DNA from: Vibrio cincinnatiensis DSM 19608
Lineage (GTDB): Bacteria > Pseudomonadota > Gammaproteobacteria > Enterobacterales > Vibrionaceae
NCBI RefSeq assembly: GCF_900167345.1
Contig: NZ_FUXB01000014.1
Span: 1 to 64,000 of the forward strand
DNA length: 64,000 nucleotides
Direction of reading: 5' to 3'
Each line of letters begins with the position of its first letter. Positions within the stretch are counted from its first letter, which is position 1. Under the pieces are notes generated by a model, which saw only the letters and a list, made by a program, of their open reading frames with translations, was not told the origin of the DNA and made no database searches. Shown one piece after another: positions 35,437 through 45,041 of this stretch. The position numbers were made by a program, and so were the translations under genes.

Positions 35437-36216
35437 TTAAGCTGTTAACATCGTTGATGAAGGAACGACCATTTCGATGTGGTGATGGTGAGTTAACCGA
35501 GTGAGATCTGCCGTCACCTGATCTACAAATAGACGTTGTATTTCAGACAGTTTACCACTAACTACGGGAGCATAACGTCCTAATTTACTTTTGTCTGCCA
35601 CTAACCAACATTGCTGACTTTGCTCAATAATAGCTCGAGTTAAACACGCTTCTTCTGGCGTGAAATCCAGCAATTGCCCTTTATCATTAAGCCCGCCTAC
35701 ACCAAAAATACCAATTTTAAGATTAAATCGACGATAAAAGTCAGTGGCGGACTCTCCAACCGTATCTTCATCCGAAGGGCGGACGGCTCCACCAGCTAAA
35801 TGAACAGAAATATTGGGGTTTCGGCTCAATATTAAGGCCGCATTGAGGTTATTGGTGACTACCGTTAACCCTGGATGATCTAATAAAGCATGAGCCACAT
35901 GTTTTGGCGTGGTTCCAATACCTAGAAAAATGCTACAGCCTTCAGGCAGTTCGCTCACCACTTTTTGAGCAATGCTTTGTTTAGCGGATAAATGAATAAG
36001 CTCACGATTGGTAAAAGAGAGATTATCATTGGCGCTCGGCAGGGATATCCCCCCATGCACTCGGCGCACCATTCCTTTGTCACTGAGATCATTCATATCT
36101 TTGCGAATGGTTTGCACAGAAACATCAAAATGTTTTGATAGTAATGTGCTGGATAGAACACCGTGTGCTTGTTGCAAGTATTCTAGAATTTGTTTTTGTC
36201 GGGTCGATAAGCTCAC
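35437..36216 (-). CDS. DeoR-family regulator of the ugp locus (GlpR-like)
   Basis: 259 aa from a GTG at 36216 with AAGG 6 nt upstream; this avoids overlapping ugpC and gives the normal DeoR start SLSTRQKQILEYLQQ. The N-terminal HTH is LLSKHFDVSVQTIRKDMNDLSDKGMVRRVHGG; the C-terminal sugar-phosphate sensor has GGAVRPSDEDTVG and ADKSKLGRYAPV. GlpR binds glycerol-3-phosphate, and being embedded in the ugp operon suggests a similar ligand. It is probably autoregulated. Confidence 0.87.
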   Translation of the reverse strand: MSLSTRQKQILEYLQQAHGVLSSTLLSKHFDVSVQTIRKDMNDLSDKGMVRRVHGGISLPSANDNLSFTNRELIHLSAKQSIAQKVVSELPEGCSIFLGIGTTPKHVAHALLDHPGLTVVTNNLNAALILSRNPNISVHLAGGAVRPSDEDTVGESATDFYRRFNLKIGIFGVGGLNDKGQLLDFTPEEACLTRAIIEQSQQCWLVADKSKLGRYAPVVSGKLSEIQRLFVDQVTADLTRLTHHHHIEMVVPSSTMLTA

Positions 36217-36224
36217 ATCAATCC

Positions 36225-37322
36225 TTATGCAATGGCACGTTTTGTAAGAGAGGTTGGACACAAACGCTTGCCTTGCTCATCAAAGAGGTGCAAGTGGTCA
36301 AGGGCGATTGATAAGGTGAGGGGTTCATGCAGGTTTAATGGCATTTCAGGGGTGACGGCAATAAAGCCAGCTTGAGTATCTAACCCGATAATGTGTCCGT
36401 GCACTAATTGATTTGGCCCTAATGGCTCGATAACATGAATCTTTAAAGCTAGGGCCAGCTTATCTTGAACATGAGTCAGTTCCGCATGTTCAGGGCGAAT
36501 CCCTAAGGTTAATGACTGTGCACTAAGCCCTTGGTATTGGGGAAGATAAACGTGTTGGCCGGCAATGTGTAAGTGACCATTTTTTAGCTGAGCGGGAAGA
36601 AAGTTCATGGCCGGACTTCCGATAAAACTGGCAACAAAGGTACTGGCTGGTTGGTGATAAACCTCCGAAGGAGTACCGATTTGTTCAATATTGCCTTGTT
36701 TGAGAACGACAATACGATCAGCCAGTGTCATCGCCTCTACTTGATCATGGGTAACGTAAACACTGGTGACCCCTAATTTACGTTGCAGTTTCTTGATTTC
36801 TAGCCGCATATGAGCGCGCAGTGCGGCATCCAAATTAGATAGCGGTTCGTCAAATAAAAAGAGTTGAGGATCTCGAACAATCGCTCGGCCCATGGCGACT
36901 CGTTGCCGTTGTCCTCCCGAAAGCTTGGATGGTTTACGGGATAAATACTCTTCAATTTTGAGGGTTTTGGCAACGTGATGAATCTTTTCTTCAATGGTTT
37001 TCTTATCGACACCGCGATTTTTTAATCCATAAGCGAGGTTATCGTACACACTCATATGTGGGTAAAGTGCATAGTTCTGAAACACCATCGCAATATCTCG
37101 TTTGGCGGGTTTTTCTGTATCGACGCGTCGGCCTGCCAAATGAATCTCACCATCAGAGATGGGCTCTAGCCCTGCAATTGATCGTAAAATCGATGATTTT
37201 CCACAACCGGATGGGCCAACAAGTACGATAAACTCACCTTGTTGGATAGAAAGATCCACACCTTTTACGGCACGGTGACCATTTTCGTAGGTTTTGACCA
37301 GTTGTTTAATTTCAAGCATCAT
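36225..37322 (-). CDS. ugpC: glycerol-3-phosphate ABC transporter ATPase UgpC
   Basis: 365 aa from the ATG at 37322 (AGGAAC upstream); the frame runs further upstream but would overlap ugpE. Walker A GPSGCGKSS, Q-loop VFQNYALYPHM, signature KLSGGQRQR, Walker B LFLFDEPLSNLDA, H-loop VTHDQ, then a C-terminal regulatory TOBE/MalK-like domain (GIRPEH). It energises UgpAE. Confidence 0.93.
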   Translation of the reverse strand: MMLEIKQLVKTYENGHRAVKGVDLSIQQGEFIVLVGPSGCGKSSILRSIAGLEPISDGEIHLAGRRVDTEKPAKRDIAMVFQNYALYPHMSVYDNLAYGLKNRGVDKKTIEEKIHHVAKTLKIEEYLSRKPSKLSGGQRQRVAMGRAIVRDPQLFLFDEPLSNLDAALRAHMRLEIKKLQRKLGVTSVYVTHDQVEAMTLADRIVVLKQGNIEQIGTPSEVYHQPASTFVASFIGSPAMNFLPAQLKNGHLHIAGQHVYLPQYQGLSAQSLTLGIRPEHAELTHVQDKLALALKIHVIEPLGPNQLVHGHIIGLDTQAGFIAVTPEMPLNLHEPLTLSIALDHLHLFDEQGKRLCPTSLTKRAIA

Positions 37323-37371
37323 GTTATTGGGTTCCTGAGCGGGAGTGCTTGGTACTAAATGAATTGCGGTA

Positions 37372-38214
37372 TTATTTTTCACTTTCGATGAGTCCTTTGA
37401 CAAACCAACGTTGGAAGATAACGACCACCAAAACGGGCGGAAGCATGGCTAATATGACCATGGCAAAAGCGTAGTCATAACGCGGTAAATTGGTTTCATT
37501 GATGTTATTCAGAATTTGTTTTATGCCCATCACGATGGTGTTGTAGTGTTCATCAGTGGTCATCATGATTGGCCATAAATATTGATTCCATCCCACCACA
37601 AACATAATGATGAAAATGGCGGCCATCATGGTTTTGGATAGGGGGAGTAAGATGTCGATGAAAAAGCGAATCGGCCCTGCATTATCAAGCTGTGCGGCCT
37701 CCATGAGCTCATCGGGAATGGTTTTAAAAAATTGACGGAAAAAGAAGGTCGCGGTTGCCGATGCGATCAAAGGTAGAATTAACCCGGTGTAACTGTTGAG
37801 CATCCCTAGGCTGGAGACGACTTCATAAGAAGGAATAATCCGTACTTCTAAAGGTAAAAGTAAGGTCACAAAAATCAGCCAAAACCAAGCCGTGGCATAG
37901 GGGAGGCGAAAATAGACGAGGGCAAAGGCGGCCATTATGGAGATAATGATTTTACCAATAGCAAATCCCAACCCCATAATCATAGAGTTTGCGATCATCG
38001 TACTCGCGGTAACATTTCCAGCGAAACCTAAACTTTTATTCCATGCCTCTTCGTAAATGGCTGCGGTGTGATGACCTAACCCCCATTGCAGCCCTTCACT
38101 GATAATGGTGTTTGGATGATGGGTTGAGCTGGCGAAAATCAACCAGATGGGGATCAGCATAAACAAAGCACCTGCGATCAGTATCAAGTGGTCTGATAAT
38201 TTATTACTTTTCAT
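37372..38214 (-). CDS. ugpE: glycerol-3-phosphate ABC transporter permease UgpE
   Basis: 280 aa, equal to E. coli UgpE. There are about six membrane segments, and the EAA loop ELMEAAQLDNAGPIRFFIDILLPLSK contacts UgpC. ATG 38214 with AGGG ahead is preferred over the TTG two codons upstream. MalG-type inner-membrane half of the Ugp channel. Confidence 0.93.
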   Translation of the reverse strand: MKSNKLSDHLILIAGALFMLIPIWLIFASSTHHPNTIISEGLQWGLGHHTAAIYEEAWNKSLGFAGNVTASTMIANSMIMGLGFAIGKIIISIMAAFALVYFRLPYATAWFWLIFVTLLLPLEVRIIPSYEVVSSLGMLNSYTGLILPLIASATATFFFRQFFKTIPDELMEAAQLDNAGPIRFFIDILLPLSKTMMAAIFIIMFVVGWNQYLWPIMMTTDEHYNTIVMGIKQILNNINETNLPRYDYAFAMVILAMLPPVLVVVIFQRWFVKGLIESEK

Positions 38215-38229
38215 GATCAAGCCCTGTGT

Positions 38230-39123
38230 TTAGTAGTGGACACGTTTTTCAACAAATCGAAATTGAATGAAGGTCAGCGTGAGAACTAACACTAACAACA
38301 CCACCGATTGTGCGGAACTTCCGCCTAAATCGGCACCGACAAAACCATCCCGATACACTTTATAAACTAAAGAGGTTGTACTCCCACCAGGGCCACCATT
38401 GGTCATGGTGTCGATAACACCGAAGGTGTCAAAAAAGGCGTAGGTGAGGTTAATTACCAGTAGGAAAAAACCCGTTGGCGCTAACAGAGGGAAGGTGATG
38501 GTCCAAAAACGTTTCGTATCACTGATGCAGTCTAATGTAGCGGCTTCTTTAACCGCGTAAGAGATAGATTGCAGCCCCGCCAGAAAATAGACGAAATTCA
38601 CTGCGACTTGTTTCCAGACAGAGACCAAAATCAGCGCAACAGTGGCATCAACAGGGTCGGTTTGCACACTGAATTGCCAACCAAGCTGAGCAAAAAGCTC
38701 GGTCAAAATACCGATGTGCGGATTAAACAAAAAGCCACCGATGATCCCTGCGACAGCAGGGGCTACAGCGTAAACCCACGTTAATGTCACCTTATATGAG
38801 CCTTGGCCGTGAATAATATTATCGGCTTTGACCGCCAGTAATAGAGCGATAGCGAGAGACAAAAAAGACACCAAGATGGAAAACAGCACAGTAAAACCGA
38901 GTGATGATAAGTATTCTTTGGATTGAAAAAGCATCTGATAGTTTTCAAACCAAACAAAAGTCGAGGATATTCCCCAAGGATCTTCTAACATAAAAGAGAG
39001 ATAAATCGCTTTGGCCGCTGGGTAAATAAAGAAAATTGCAATGATCACGATCTGCGGTGCCAGCAAGAGATAAGGCAAAGGCGAGTGTAGAAATTGTTGT
39101 CGACGTTCCACAAGTTTTTCCAT
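38230..39123 (-). CDS. ugpA: glycerol-3-phosphate ABC transporter permease UgpA
   Basis: 297 aa from the ATG at 39123 (MEKLVERRQQFL), matching E. coli UgpA (295). MalF-type permease with about six membrane segments and the EAA loop KEAATLDCISDTKRFWTITFPLL. A longer frame (to 39168) would run through a hairpin, so it is not used. The SD is weak, suggesting coupling or low translation relative to UgpB. Confidence 0.92.
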   Translation of the reverse strand: MEKLVERRQQFLHSPLPYLLLAPQIVIIAIFFIYPAAKAIYLSFMLEDPWGISSTFVWFENYQMLFQSKEYLSSLGFTVLFSILVSFLSLAIALLLAVKADNIIHGQGSYKVTLTWVYAVAPAVAGIIGGFLFNPHIGILTELFAQLGWQFSVQTDPVDATVALILVSVWKQVAVNFVYFLAGLQSISYAVKEAATLDCISDTKRFWTITFPLLAPTGFFLLVINLTYAFFDTFGVIDTMTNGGPGGSTTSLVYKVYRDGFVGADLGGSSAQSVVLLVLVLTLTFIQFRFVEKRVHY

Positions 39124-39143
39124 TAATAAGCCATCAGGAATAA

Positions 39144-39165
39144 CCCCACAGAGAGCTCTGCGGGG
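39144..39165 (-). terminator. hairpin between ugpB and ugpA
   Basis: The reverse strand reads CCCCGCAGAG then CTCTGTGGGG, a 10-bp stem with one G-T pair and a 2-nt loop, 10 nt past the ugpB stop, followed by TTATTCC. It could attenuate permease expression or protect the ugpB message. Confidence 0.5.
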
Positions 39166-39174
39166 CAATCAATA

Positions 39175-40467
39175 TCACTGCATAGTGCGAGCAAAGCGGT
39201 TAAGCAGCCTCTCACTTTCAGTTTTCACTTTATTTAAGCTTTCTTTAACAGAAGAACGCCCCGCGAAGATATTGTCGAATTCACGATGCATCACTTCTCG
39301 AATTTGTGGGTAATAACCTAAGCGATACCCTTTGGTCCATTCCCCGGAAGGTAAACTGAGTTGTTTTACACCGACTTCAGCATCGGGGTGATCACGGTAA
39401 TAGCCTGACGCTTTTGTCATTTCATAAGCGGCATTGGTGACAGGAACATAGCCCGTGGTTTGATGCCAATACATTTGAACTTCTGGGCGTGTTAAGTAAG
39501 CAAAGAAGGCGGCAACGGCTTTGTCTTCCGCTTTTGAATGGCCATTTAAAGCAAACAGAGCTGCGCCACCAATAAAGGTATGCGTGCCGTTTTTATTTAA
39601 GGATTGCCAGTAAGGTAAATAAGTGGTGCCAAAATCAAAATTGACGCGACTACGTAAACCCCCGAAAGAACCTGATGAACCCATCCACATTGCGACTTCT
39701 TGACGCTCAAAGGGGGTTTGGTTTGCATCCCAATTGCTGCCGTAATATTTAAAATAGCCTTTGTCTGACCACTCTTTCAATTTCCCAACATGCATTAACA
39801 TATCTGGAGTATTCACCATAACGGTTGAAGACAGTGCTTGATAACCATTCTGCTGATCAGAGAGTGGAAGGTTATGACGAGATTTGAAGTTTTCGAACAT
39901 GATCCAAGGCGTGAGAGACTGTGAAAATGCCGCATACCCTTGTGATTTGAGTTTGACGGCCAGCGCTTCAAGCTGTTCGTAGGTTTGTGGAGCATCACCT
40001 CCGACTTTCTTGAGAATATCTTTATTGTAATACAGCACAGGGGTTGAACTGTTAAAGGGCATTCCTACCATTTTTCCATTATTGTCCGCATAGAAGTTAC
40101 GAACTCCCGCCAGATAGTCTTGGGAATGAAAGGAGTAACCCGAGTCAATCATAATATCTTGCACGGGCTTCGCCACACCCGGAGCATTCATGATGGTTGC
40201 TGCGCCCGCATCAAACACTTGTAAGATATTCGGGGATTGTCCTGCACGAAAAGCGGCAATGCCGGCGGTTAACGTCTCAGTGTATTCCCCTTTGTAAATA
40301 GGAGTAACCTGATAGTCATTTTGTGAGGCATTAAAATCAGTCGCCAGTTTATTGACCGTTTCTCCTAGCTGCCCACCCATTGCATGCCACCAAGTAATAT
40401 TGGTAGCGGCGAAGCTAGTGCCTGAAAAGGAGACCGACAGTAGGCTCGCTAACCATAGCTTATTCAT
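39175..40467 (-). CDS. ugpB: glycerol-3-phosphate periplasmic binding protein UgpB
   Basis: 430 aa from the ATG at 40467 (AAGGGA upstream); E. coli UgpB has 438. Signal peptide MNKLWLASLLSVSFSGTSFA, then a class I binding-protein fold with NITWWHAMGGQLGETVNKLA and IFDAG-like QVFDAGAATIM. It captures glycerol-3-phosphate and glycerophosphodiesters. First gene of the operon, about 104 bp after a PHO-box-like site. Confidence 0.93.
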   Translation of the reverse strand: MNKLWLASLLSVSFSGTSFAATNITWWHAMGGQLGETVNKLATDFNASQNDYQVTPIYKGEYTETLTAGIAAFRAGQSPNILQVFDAGAATIMNAPGVAKPVQDIMIDSGYSFHSQDYLAGVRNFYADNNGKMVGMPFNSSTPVLYYNKDILKKVGGDAPQTYEQLEALAVKLKSQGYAAFSQSLTPWIMFENFKSRHNLPLSDQQNGYQALSSTVMVNTPDMLMHVGKLKEWSDKGYFKYYGSNWDANQTPFERQEVAMWMGSSGSFGGLRSRVNFDFGTTYLPYWQSLNKNGTHTFIGGAALFALNGHSKAEDKAVAAFFAYLTRPEVQMYWHQTTGYVPVTNAAYEMTKASGYYRDHPDAEVGVKQLSLPSGEWTKGYRLGYYPQIREVMHREFDNIFAGRSSVKESLNKVKTESERLLNRFARTMQ

Positions 40468-40899
40468 TTTTATTTCCCTTAGTGAGTTTCGAACGAGGCT
40501 GTTCTTGTTTCGTTTGATGCTATGGTGGCGGCAAAATGTGTCACATCCGTGGCTATTCCGTTGCATTGTAATGAAAGATTTATGTCACTAGGCGGTGTGG
40601 TTTATCTTGATTTTTACACGGCGAATGTCGGATGAGATAGCCTCGGACGAAAGTGGTGGGGAGTGGAACAACCGCTTCATTTGTCATTCATACTAGGGAG
40701 AGGATTGCCTTTAGTCCTTCTGTGACGTTATTAATAGATTAAATATTATTTTATTCGTCCATTTGCCTACTCGATACCTGACTGCTACTTTTTAAAATAG
40801 GCTTATATTCATTAATTCTCATATAGGCATTTCAAAGATTAAGAATGTAGCCAAATCTAATTATTAGAATAACGTCCGTTAGGCATAGGAAAATGATCA
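40468..40899. other. divergent control region between ugpB and the chemosensory cluster
   Basis: 432 bp with no gene. It contains the PHO-box-like site at 40571-40588. The stretch 40690-40890 is very A+T-rich and presumably holds the promoter of the chemotaxis genes; I could not pick reliable boxes and saw no sigma28 motif. Confidence 0.5.
40571..40588 (-). promoter_or_regulatory. PHO-box-like site of the ugp operon
   Basis: On the reverse strand GTGACAT-AAAT-CTTTCAT: two 7-mers of CTGTCAT type (5/7 and 6/7 matches) separated by 4 A/T bases, the spacing of PhoB sites. E. coli ugp is PhoB-controlled, which makes the match believable. Confidence 0.5.
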
Positions 40900-42078
40900 A
40901 TGTTAGTGATTAGGCTTATCCCTCTGTTTATGCCTGTGCTCGTCTTGTCCGGCATAGGAATGGTTTACTCGGATCTCTCACTGTCAACCAGTGTCACTCT
41001 TTTTGTGGCTTCAATACTTAGCCTTAGCTATGCCGCTTGGAATTACGAAGCGTATATTCAGACAGTCAAATTGCAAAAAAAGCAAATTGAACATTTTTCC
41101 TCACAACAAGAGTCAGAGCTGGAATCTTTTCATTCTCTTGAACCTCTTTTTATTGAGTCTTTGCCTATTTGGTCTCGGCATATTGATTCTGCAAATCATC
41201 ACTTAACGGAGTCGGTGGCTGAGTTGAGTGAGCAATTCACCCAGTTGGTTGAACGACTTTCTCATGCCTTATCATTAAAGGAAACAGGAGAACAAACACA
41301 AGATCACTCGATTCCACAAGAGATCAATCAATGTCGAATCATGCTCAATGGTGCGGTAGAAGCATTACGTTCAGGGCAAGTATTACGCCAACAAGTACTC
41401 GGTGAAATGAGAAATTTGGCTCAATACACCAGCGCACTGAAAAAAATGGCGAGTGATGTGGTGGGTATTGCCGAGAAAACTAACTTACTAGCGCTGAATG
41501 CGGCCATTGAATCGGCGCGAGCTGGGGAAGCCGGAAGAGGGTTTGCCGTTGTTGCTGATGAAGTTCGAAGTTTATCCCACCAATCCAGAGAAACCGCTAA
41601 CCATATGACCGAACAAGTTAATACGATCAATTTAGCGATAGAGAAGGCTTGTGACATGGTGCATCAAGTCAATAAGGATGAAAATGATCAGATGAACCAT
41701 ACTGAGCAGTGTGTGGATGAAGTAATGAGCCATTTTCAGCATATGCTGCATACCTTAGAAGGGCAAACTCAAAGGTTAACCGAAGAAACCCACCAAGTTA
41801 AAGAGACGGTAACCCTCGTCATCATTCGTTTGCAGTTTCAAGACAGAGTAAGCCAAATTTTAGAGCAAATTAGCCTTAACTTGCAGGAATTGAGTGAGTC
41901 CATTGCGCTTGCTCAGCAGGATCGTAACCACCCAGTGGTCGGACAGCTCTCTCCCAAAAAATGGCTTGAAAAGATGAAAGCTAGCTACACCATGGTAGAG
42001 CAGCATCACGTTCATGGAGGAAAAAATCACCCCTCGAATGAGGAAAAATCCGTTCAATCAGATATTACCTTTTTCTAA
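40900..42078 (+). CDS. methyl-accepting chemotaxis-like protein, membrane hairpin without sensor domain
   Basis: 392 aa. Two membrane segments (about 6-24 and 30-48) are joined by a very short loop, so there is no periplasmic sensor. The cytoplasmic part is helical with the receptor tip [34 protein letters not shown], which contacts CheA and CheW. Near the C-terminus [12 protein letters not shown] recalls a receptor-like subset found with CheY/STAS genes. First gene of the cluster; 32 bp before cheY. Confidence 0.85.
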   Translation: MLVIRLIPLFMPVLVLSGIGMVYSDLSLSTSVTLFVASILSLSYAAWNYEAYIQTVKLQKKQIEHFSSQQESELESFHSLEPLFIESLPIWSRHIDSANHHLTESVAELSEQFTQLVERLSHALSLKETGEQTQDHSIPQEINQCRIMLNGAVEALRSGQVLRQQVLGEMRNLAQYTSALKKMASDVVGIAEKTNLLALNAAIESARAGEAGRGFAVVADEVRSLSHQSRETANHMTEQVNTINLAIEKACDMVHQVNKDENDQMNHTEQCVDEVMSHFQHMLHTLEGQTQRLTEETHQVKETVTLVIIRLQFQDRVSQILEQISLNLQELSESIALAQQDRNHPVVGQLSPKKWLEKMKASYTMVEQHHVHGGKNHPSNEEKSVQSDITFF

Positions 42079-42110
42079 GTAATTGAAGCCACCAACAAGG
42101 AGGTTTGAAC

Positions 42111-42479
42111 ATGAGTAAAACCATTTTAGTCGTGGATGATTCCGCTGCTATTCGGCAAGTGGTGAGCTTGTCTCTAAAAAGTGCTGGATACCAAACCATT
42201 GAAGCCATAGATGGTATCGATGCTTTGCGAAAAATTCAGGGTGTCAAAATTCATTTAGTGATCAGTGATGTCAATATGCCCAATATGGATGGTATTACGT
42301 TACTCAAAGAACTGAAGAAACAGCCTTCTACCAAGTTTACCCCCGTGATTATGTTGACGACAGAATCTGAAGCCACCAAAAAAGATCAGGGACGCCTAGC
42401 TGGGGCGAAAGCGTGGGTGGTGAAACCTTTCGTTCCTGAGCAAATGTTAGCTGCTGTGAATAAATTGATGCCAGCCTAG
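42111..42479 (+). CDS. cheY: CheY-like response regulator
   Basis: 122 aa. Acidic pocket VVDDSAAIR (Asp9, Asp10), phosphoacceptor Asp53 in ISDVNMPNMDG, Thr in MLTTES and Lys in VVKPF are intact, with no output domain. It should take phosphate from the cluster's CheA; the target may be flagellar or not. AAGGAGG lies 6 nt before ATG 42111. Confidence 0.92.
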   Translation: MSKTILVVDDSAAIRQVVSLSLKSAGYQTIEAIDGIDALRKIQGVKIHLVISDVNMPNMDGITLLKELKKQPSTKFTPVIMLTTESEATKKDQGRLAGAKAWVVKPFVPEQMLAAVNKLMPA

Positions 42480-42489
42480 GAGGTGATGC

Positions 42490-42807
42490 ATGCAGCTACT
42501 CAAAGAAAATGCCGAGCAGGTTCAGATTGCTTTGTCTGGTGAATTAACCATTTATCAAGGACAGGCATTGTATGAATTTCTTACTCCTTGGATTGAAAAA
42601 AACTGTGAGTTAGTGCTCGATATTGATCAGGTTACCGACCTAGATACTAGTATCCTTCAACTATTGCTGATGATTAATAAGGTGAAAGGGCAGCAACAGC
42701 AACGCTGTGTACTGAAAGGGGATAACCCATTACTGCACCAAGTGATTGAGACATTAGGGGCCAATAACATGGTGAGTCGGTTGGTGGTGCAATCAAATCT
42801 AGAATAA
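42490..42807 (+). CDS. STAS-domain protein of the chemosensory cluster
   Basis: 105 aa, a single STAS (SpoIIAA-like) domain. The conserved loop DLDTSILQLLL holds the Ser/Thr that is phosphorylated in anti-sigma antagonists. Its place between cheY and cheA, with 10-bp gaps and AGGAGG before the ATG, suggests it is part of the signalling unit; its partner kinase is not evident here. Confidence 0.85.
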   Translation: MQLLKENAEQVQIALSGELTIYQGQALYEFLTPWIEKNCELVLDIDQVTDLDTSILQLLLMINKVKGQQQQRCVLKGDNPLLHQVIETLGANNMVSRLVVQSNLE

Positions 42808-42817
42808 GGATAAGCGT

Positions 42818-44956
42818 ATGGCGATGGATACGATGCTGTTAGCTGCTTTAGAGACTTATTATACCGAAAGCCGCGAGTTACTTGAGGCGATGGAACTTGA
42901 TCTACTCGAGTTGGAAGCGGGGAATCACGATGATCTTTCAGAAAGGCTCAACGCGATTTTCCGAGCTGCTCATACGGTAAAAGGTTCAGCCGGTATTTTT
43001 AATTTAGATTCGATTGTCCACTTTACCCATAAAGTGGAAAGCTTATTAGAGCAATTAAGAACAACGCCATCATCACTTTCTGATGAGGTCATTGGCTTAT
43101 TGTTTCGATGTCGAGATCATATGCTGCGTCTATTAGATGAAGCGCAATATCAGCAAGTTGATCATCAAGATAATGCACAAATCAGTACACTCTTAATGGC
43201 CGAACTTGATCAGCATCTCACGCCCTTTTCGGGGACGAATACGATTGAAGAGGAGAATATTGAACCGACAAACGCTCATTCTCCCAGTGCAACATCATTA
43301 TCCACTTACTTCCTTTTTATCCGATTTCCAATGACCGCTTTACAAGATGGCATGGACCCGCTCTCTTTTTTCTCCTATTTGGCAAAGTTTGGGGAAATCG
43401 AGAACATTGTTCTAGATGACAGTAGGCTCCCAGATGAATGGCAAGCATTTGATCCAGAAAACCACTACTTAGCTTGGCAGTTATCTTTGGTCACCCACGC
43501 ATCGGTCACTGAAATAGAGGAAGTCTTCGAATTCATTCGTGATGAAGGTGACGTCTGGGTTTTTACCGCAGAACAGTATACCCCTGAATGTATGGCAACG
43601 TTGCAACAACGAAGCCCGTGCAACCCATCGCATCTTCATTATTGTGGCCTATCTGAATTAGGTCCATGTCAGCCAACGGTGGTGATGACGCTAGATCCAA
43701 CATCGCCTGTCACGGCTTTATCGAATGAAAAAGAAAAAAACAGGACGCCTAAAGCGCTTAGAGATACAAACCATCGTGATTCACAAAGCTTACGAGTTGA
43801 TGCTGAAAAGCTGGATACACTGATTAATCTTATTGGAGAGCTGGTAACGGCAGGTGCTGGATGCGCTTTACAGGCCAGTCATTATGCTGATAGTGCAATG
43901 CAAGAATCTGTGTCATGTCTAAATGGGTTATTAGAAGAAGTCAGAGATGCGGCACTCAAACTCAGAATGGTGCCTGTTGGGACCACCTTTATACGTTTTC
44001 AACGTGTGGTGAGAGATGTATCGAAAGAATTAGGGAAAGAAATTCAACTAACCATTCATGGTGCGGAAACCGAGCTAGACAAATCTGTAATTGAAAAAAT
44101 TGGTGACCCCTTAATGCATCTTATTCGTAACGCCATGGATCATGGTATTGAATCTCCTGAACAGCGAAAAGCATGTGGCAAACCGAGTACAGGGAATATC
44201 ACCTTAAATGCTTATCATGATTCAGGAAATATTGTGTTAGAGATCAGCGATGATGGAAAGGGGCTAGATACAGAAAAACTGCGTCATAAAGCGGTGGAAA
44301 GAGGCTTAATTGATGAACAGAGTGTGCTTAGCCGAGAGGAAATCTACCAACTGATATTTGAACCGGGTTTCTCTATGGCAAAAGAAGTTTCAAATCTCTC
44401 TGGGCGAGGGGTGGGAATGGATGTTGTCCGTCGAAATATTCATGAACTACGAGGTCGGATTGAAATAGAGAGTGACGTGTTAGTGGGAACCACCATGAGA
44501 TTAATTCTACCGCTGACCTTAGCGATTATTGACGGTTTTTTGGTGGAAGTGGGGCAAGAAGAGTTTGTGGTGCCGCTAGATTCTGTCAAAGAGTGTGTGG
44601 AGCTGAATCATCGTCTGGAAAAAACGAAGGAAAAAGTGAGCCATCACCTCAATTTAAGAGGGCATGTTTTACCGCTCATCGACTTACGTAAACAGTTCAA
44701 TTTAAACCTTGGCGCACCTCGAAGACAAAATGTGGTTGTTGTACAAACTGGGGGGCAGATGGCGGGATTAATTGTTGATCGATTACTGGGGGAATTACAG
44801 ACGGTGATTAAACCGTTAGGCCCTATTTTTAGCAATATCAAAGGGATCAGCGGTTCAACTATCTTAGGTAATGGCGATATTGCCCTTATTTTAGACATTC
44901 CGACGCTAACGCAACAAATCATTCAGCAAGAATATCAAAGATTGACCGCTTACTAG
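42818..44956 (+). CDS. cheA: chemotaxis histidine kinase CheA
   Basis: 712 aa. P1/Hpt with phospho-His52 in RAAHTVKGSAG; a P2-like middle region (about 140-300); P3 dimerisation from about 325; P4 ATPase with N box HLIRNAMDHGIE, G1 DDGKGLD and G2 GRGVGMDVV; and a C-terminal P5 CheW-like domain. It autophosphorylates on receptor signal and passes phosphate to CheY and CheB of the cluster. Two copies of receptor genes flank it. Confidence 0.95.
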   Translation: MAMDTMLLAALETYYTESRELLEAMELDLLELEAGNHDDLSERLNAIFRAAHTVKGSAGIFNLDSIVHFTHKVESLLEQLRTTPSSLSDEVIGLLFRCRDHMLRLLDEAQYQQVDHQDNAQISTLLMAELDQHLTPFSGTNTIEEENIEPTNAHSPSATSLSTYFLFIRFPMTALQDGMDPLSFFSYLAKFGEIENIVLDDSRLPDEWQAFDPENHYLAWQLSLVTHASVTEIEEVFEFIRDEGDVWVFTAEQYTPECMATLQQRSPCNPSHLHYCGLSELGPCQPTVVMTLDPTSPVTALSNEKEKNRTPKALRDTNHRDSQSLRVDAEKLDTLINLIGELVTAGAGCALQASHYADSAMQESVSCLNGLLEEVRDAALKLRMVPVGTTFIRFQRVVRDVSKELGKEIQLTIHGAETELDKSVIEKIGDPLMHLIRNAMDHGIESPEQRKACGKPSTGNITLNAYHDSGNIVLEISDDGKGLDTEKLRHKAVERGLIDEQSVLSREEIYQLIFEPGFSMAKEVSNLSGRGVGMDVVRRNIHELRGRIEIESDVLVGTTMRLILPLTLAIIDGFLVEVGQEEFVVPLDSVKECVELNHRLEKTKEKVSHHLNLRGHVLPLIDLRKQFNLNLGAPRRQNVVVVQTGGQMAGLIVDRLLGELQTVIKPLGPIFSNIKGISGSTILGNGDIALILDIPTLTQQIIQQEYQRLTAY

Positions 44957-45041
44957 CATAAGGCTGTGGCGTGAAAGTACAGAAAACTATTTCTATCAGA
45001 GTAAGAACATGATGGTCATCACCTAAGTAAGGAATCTGGCA

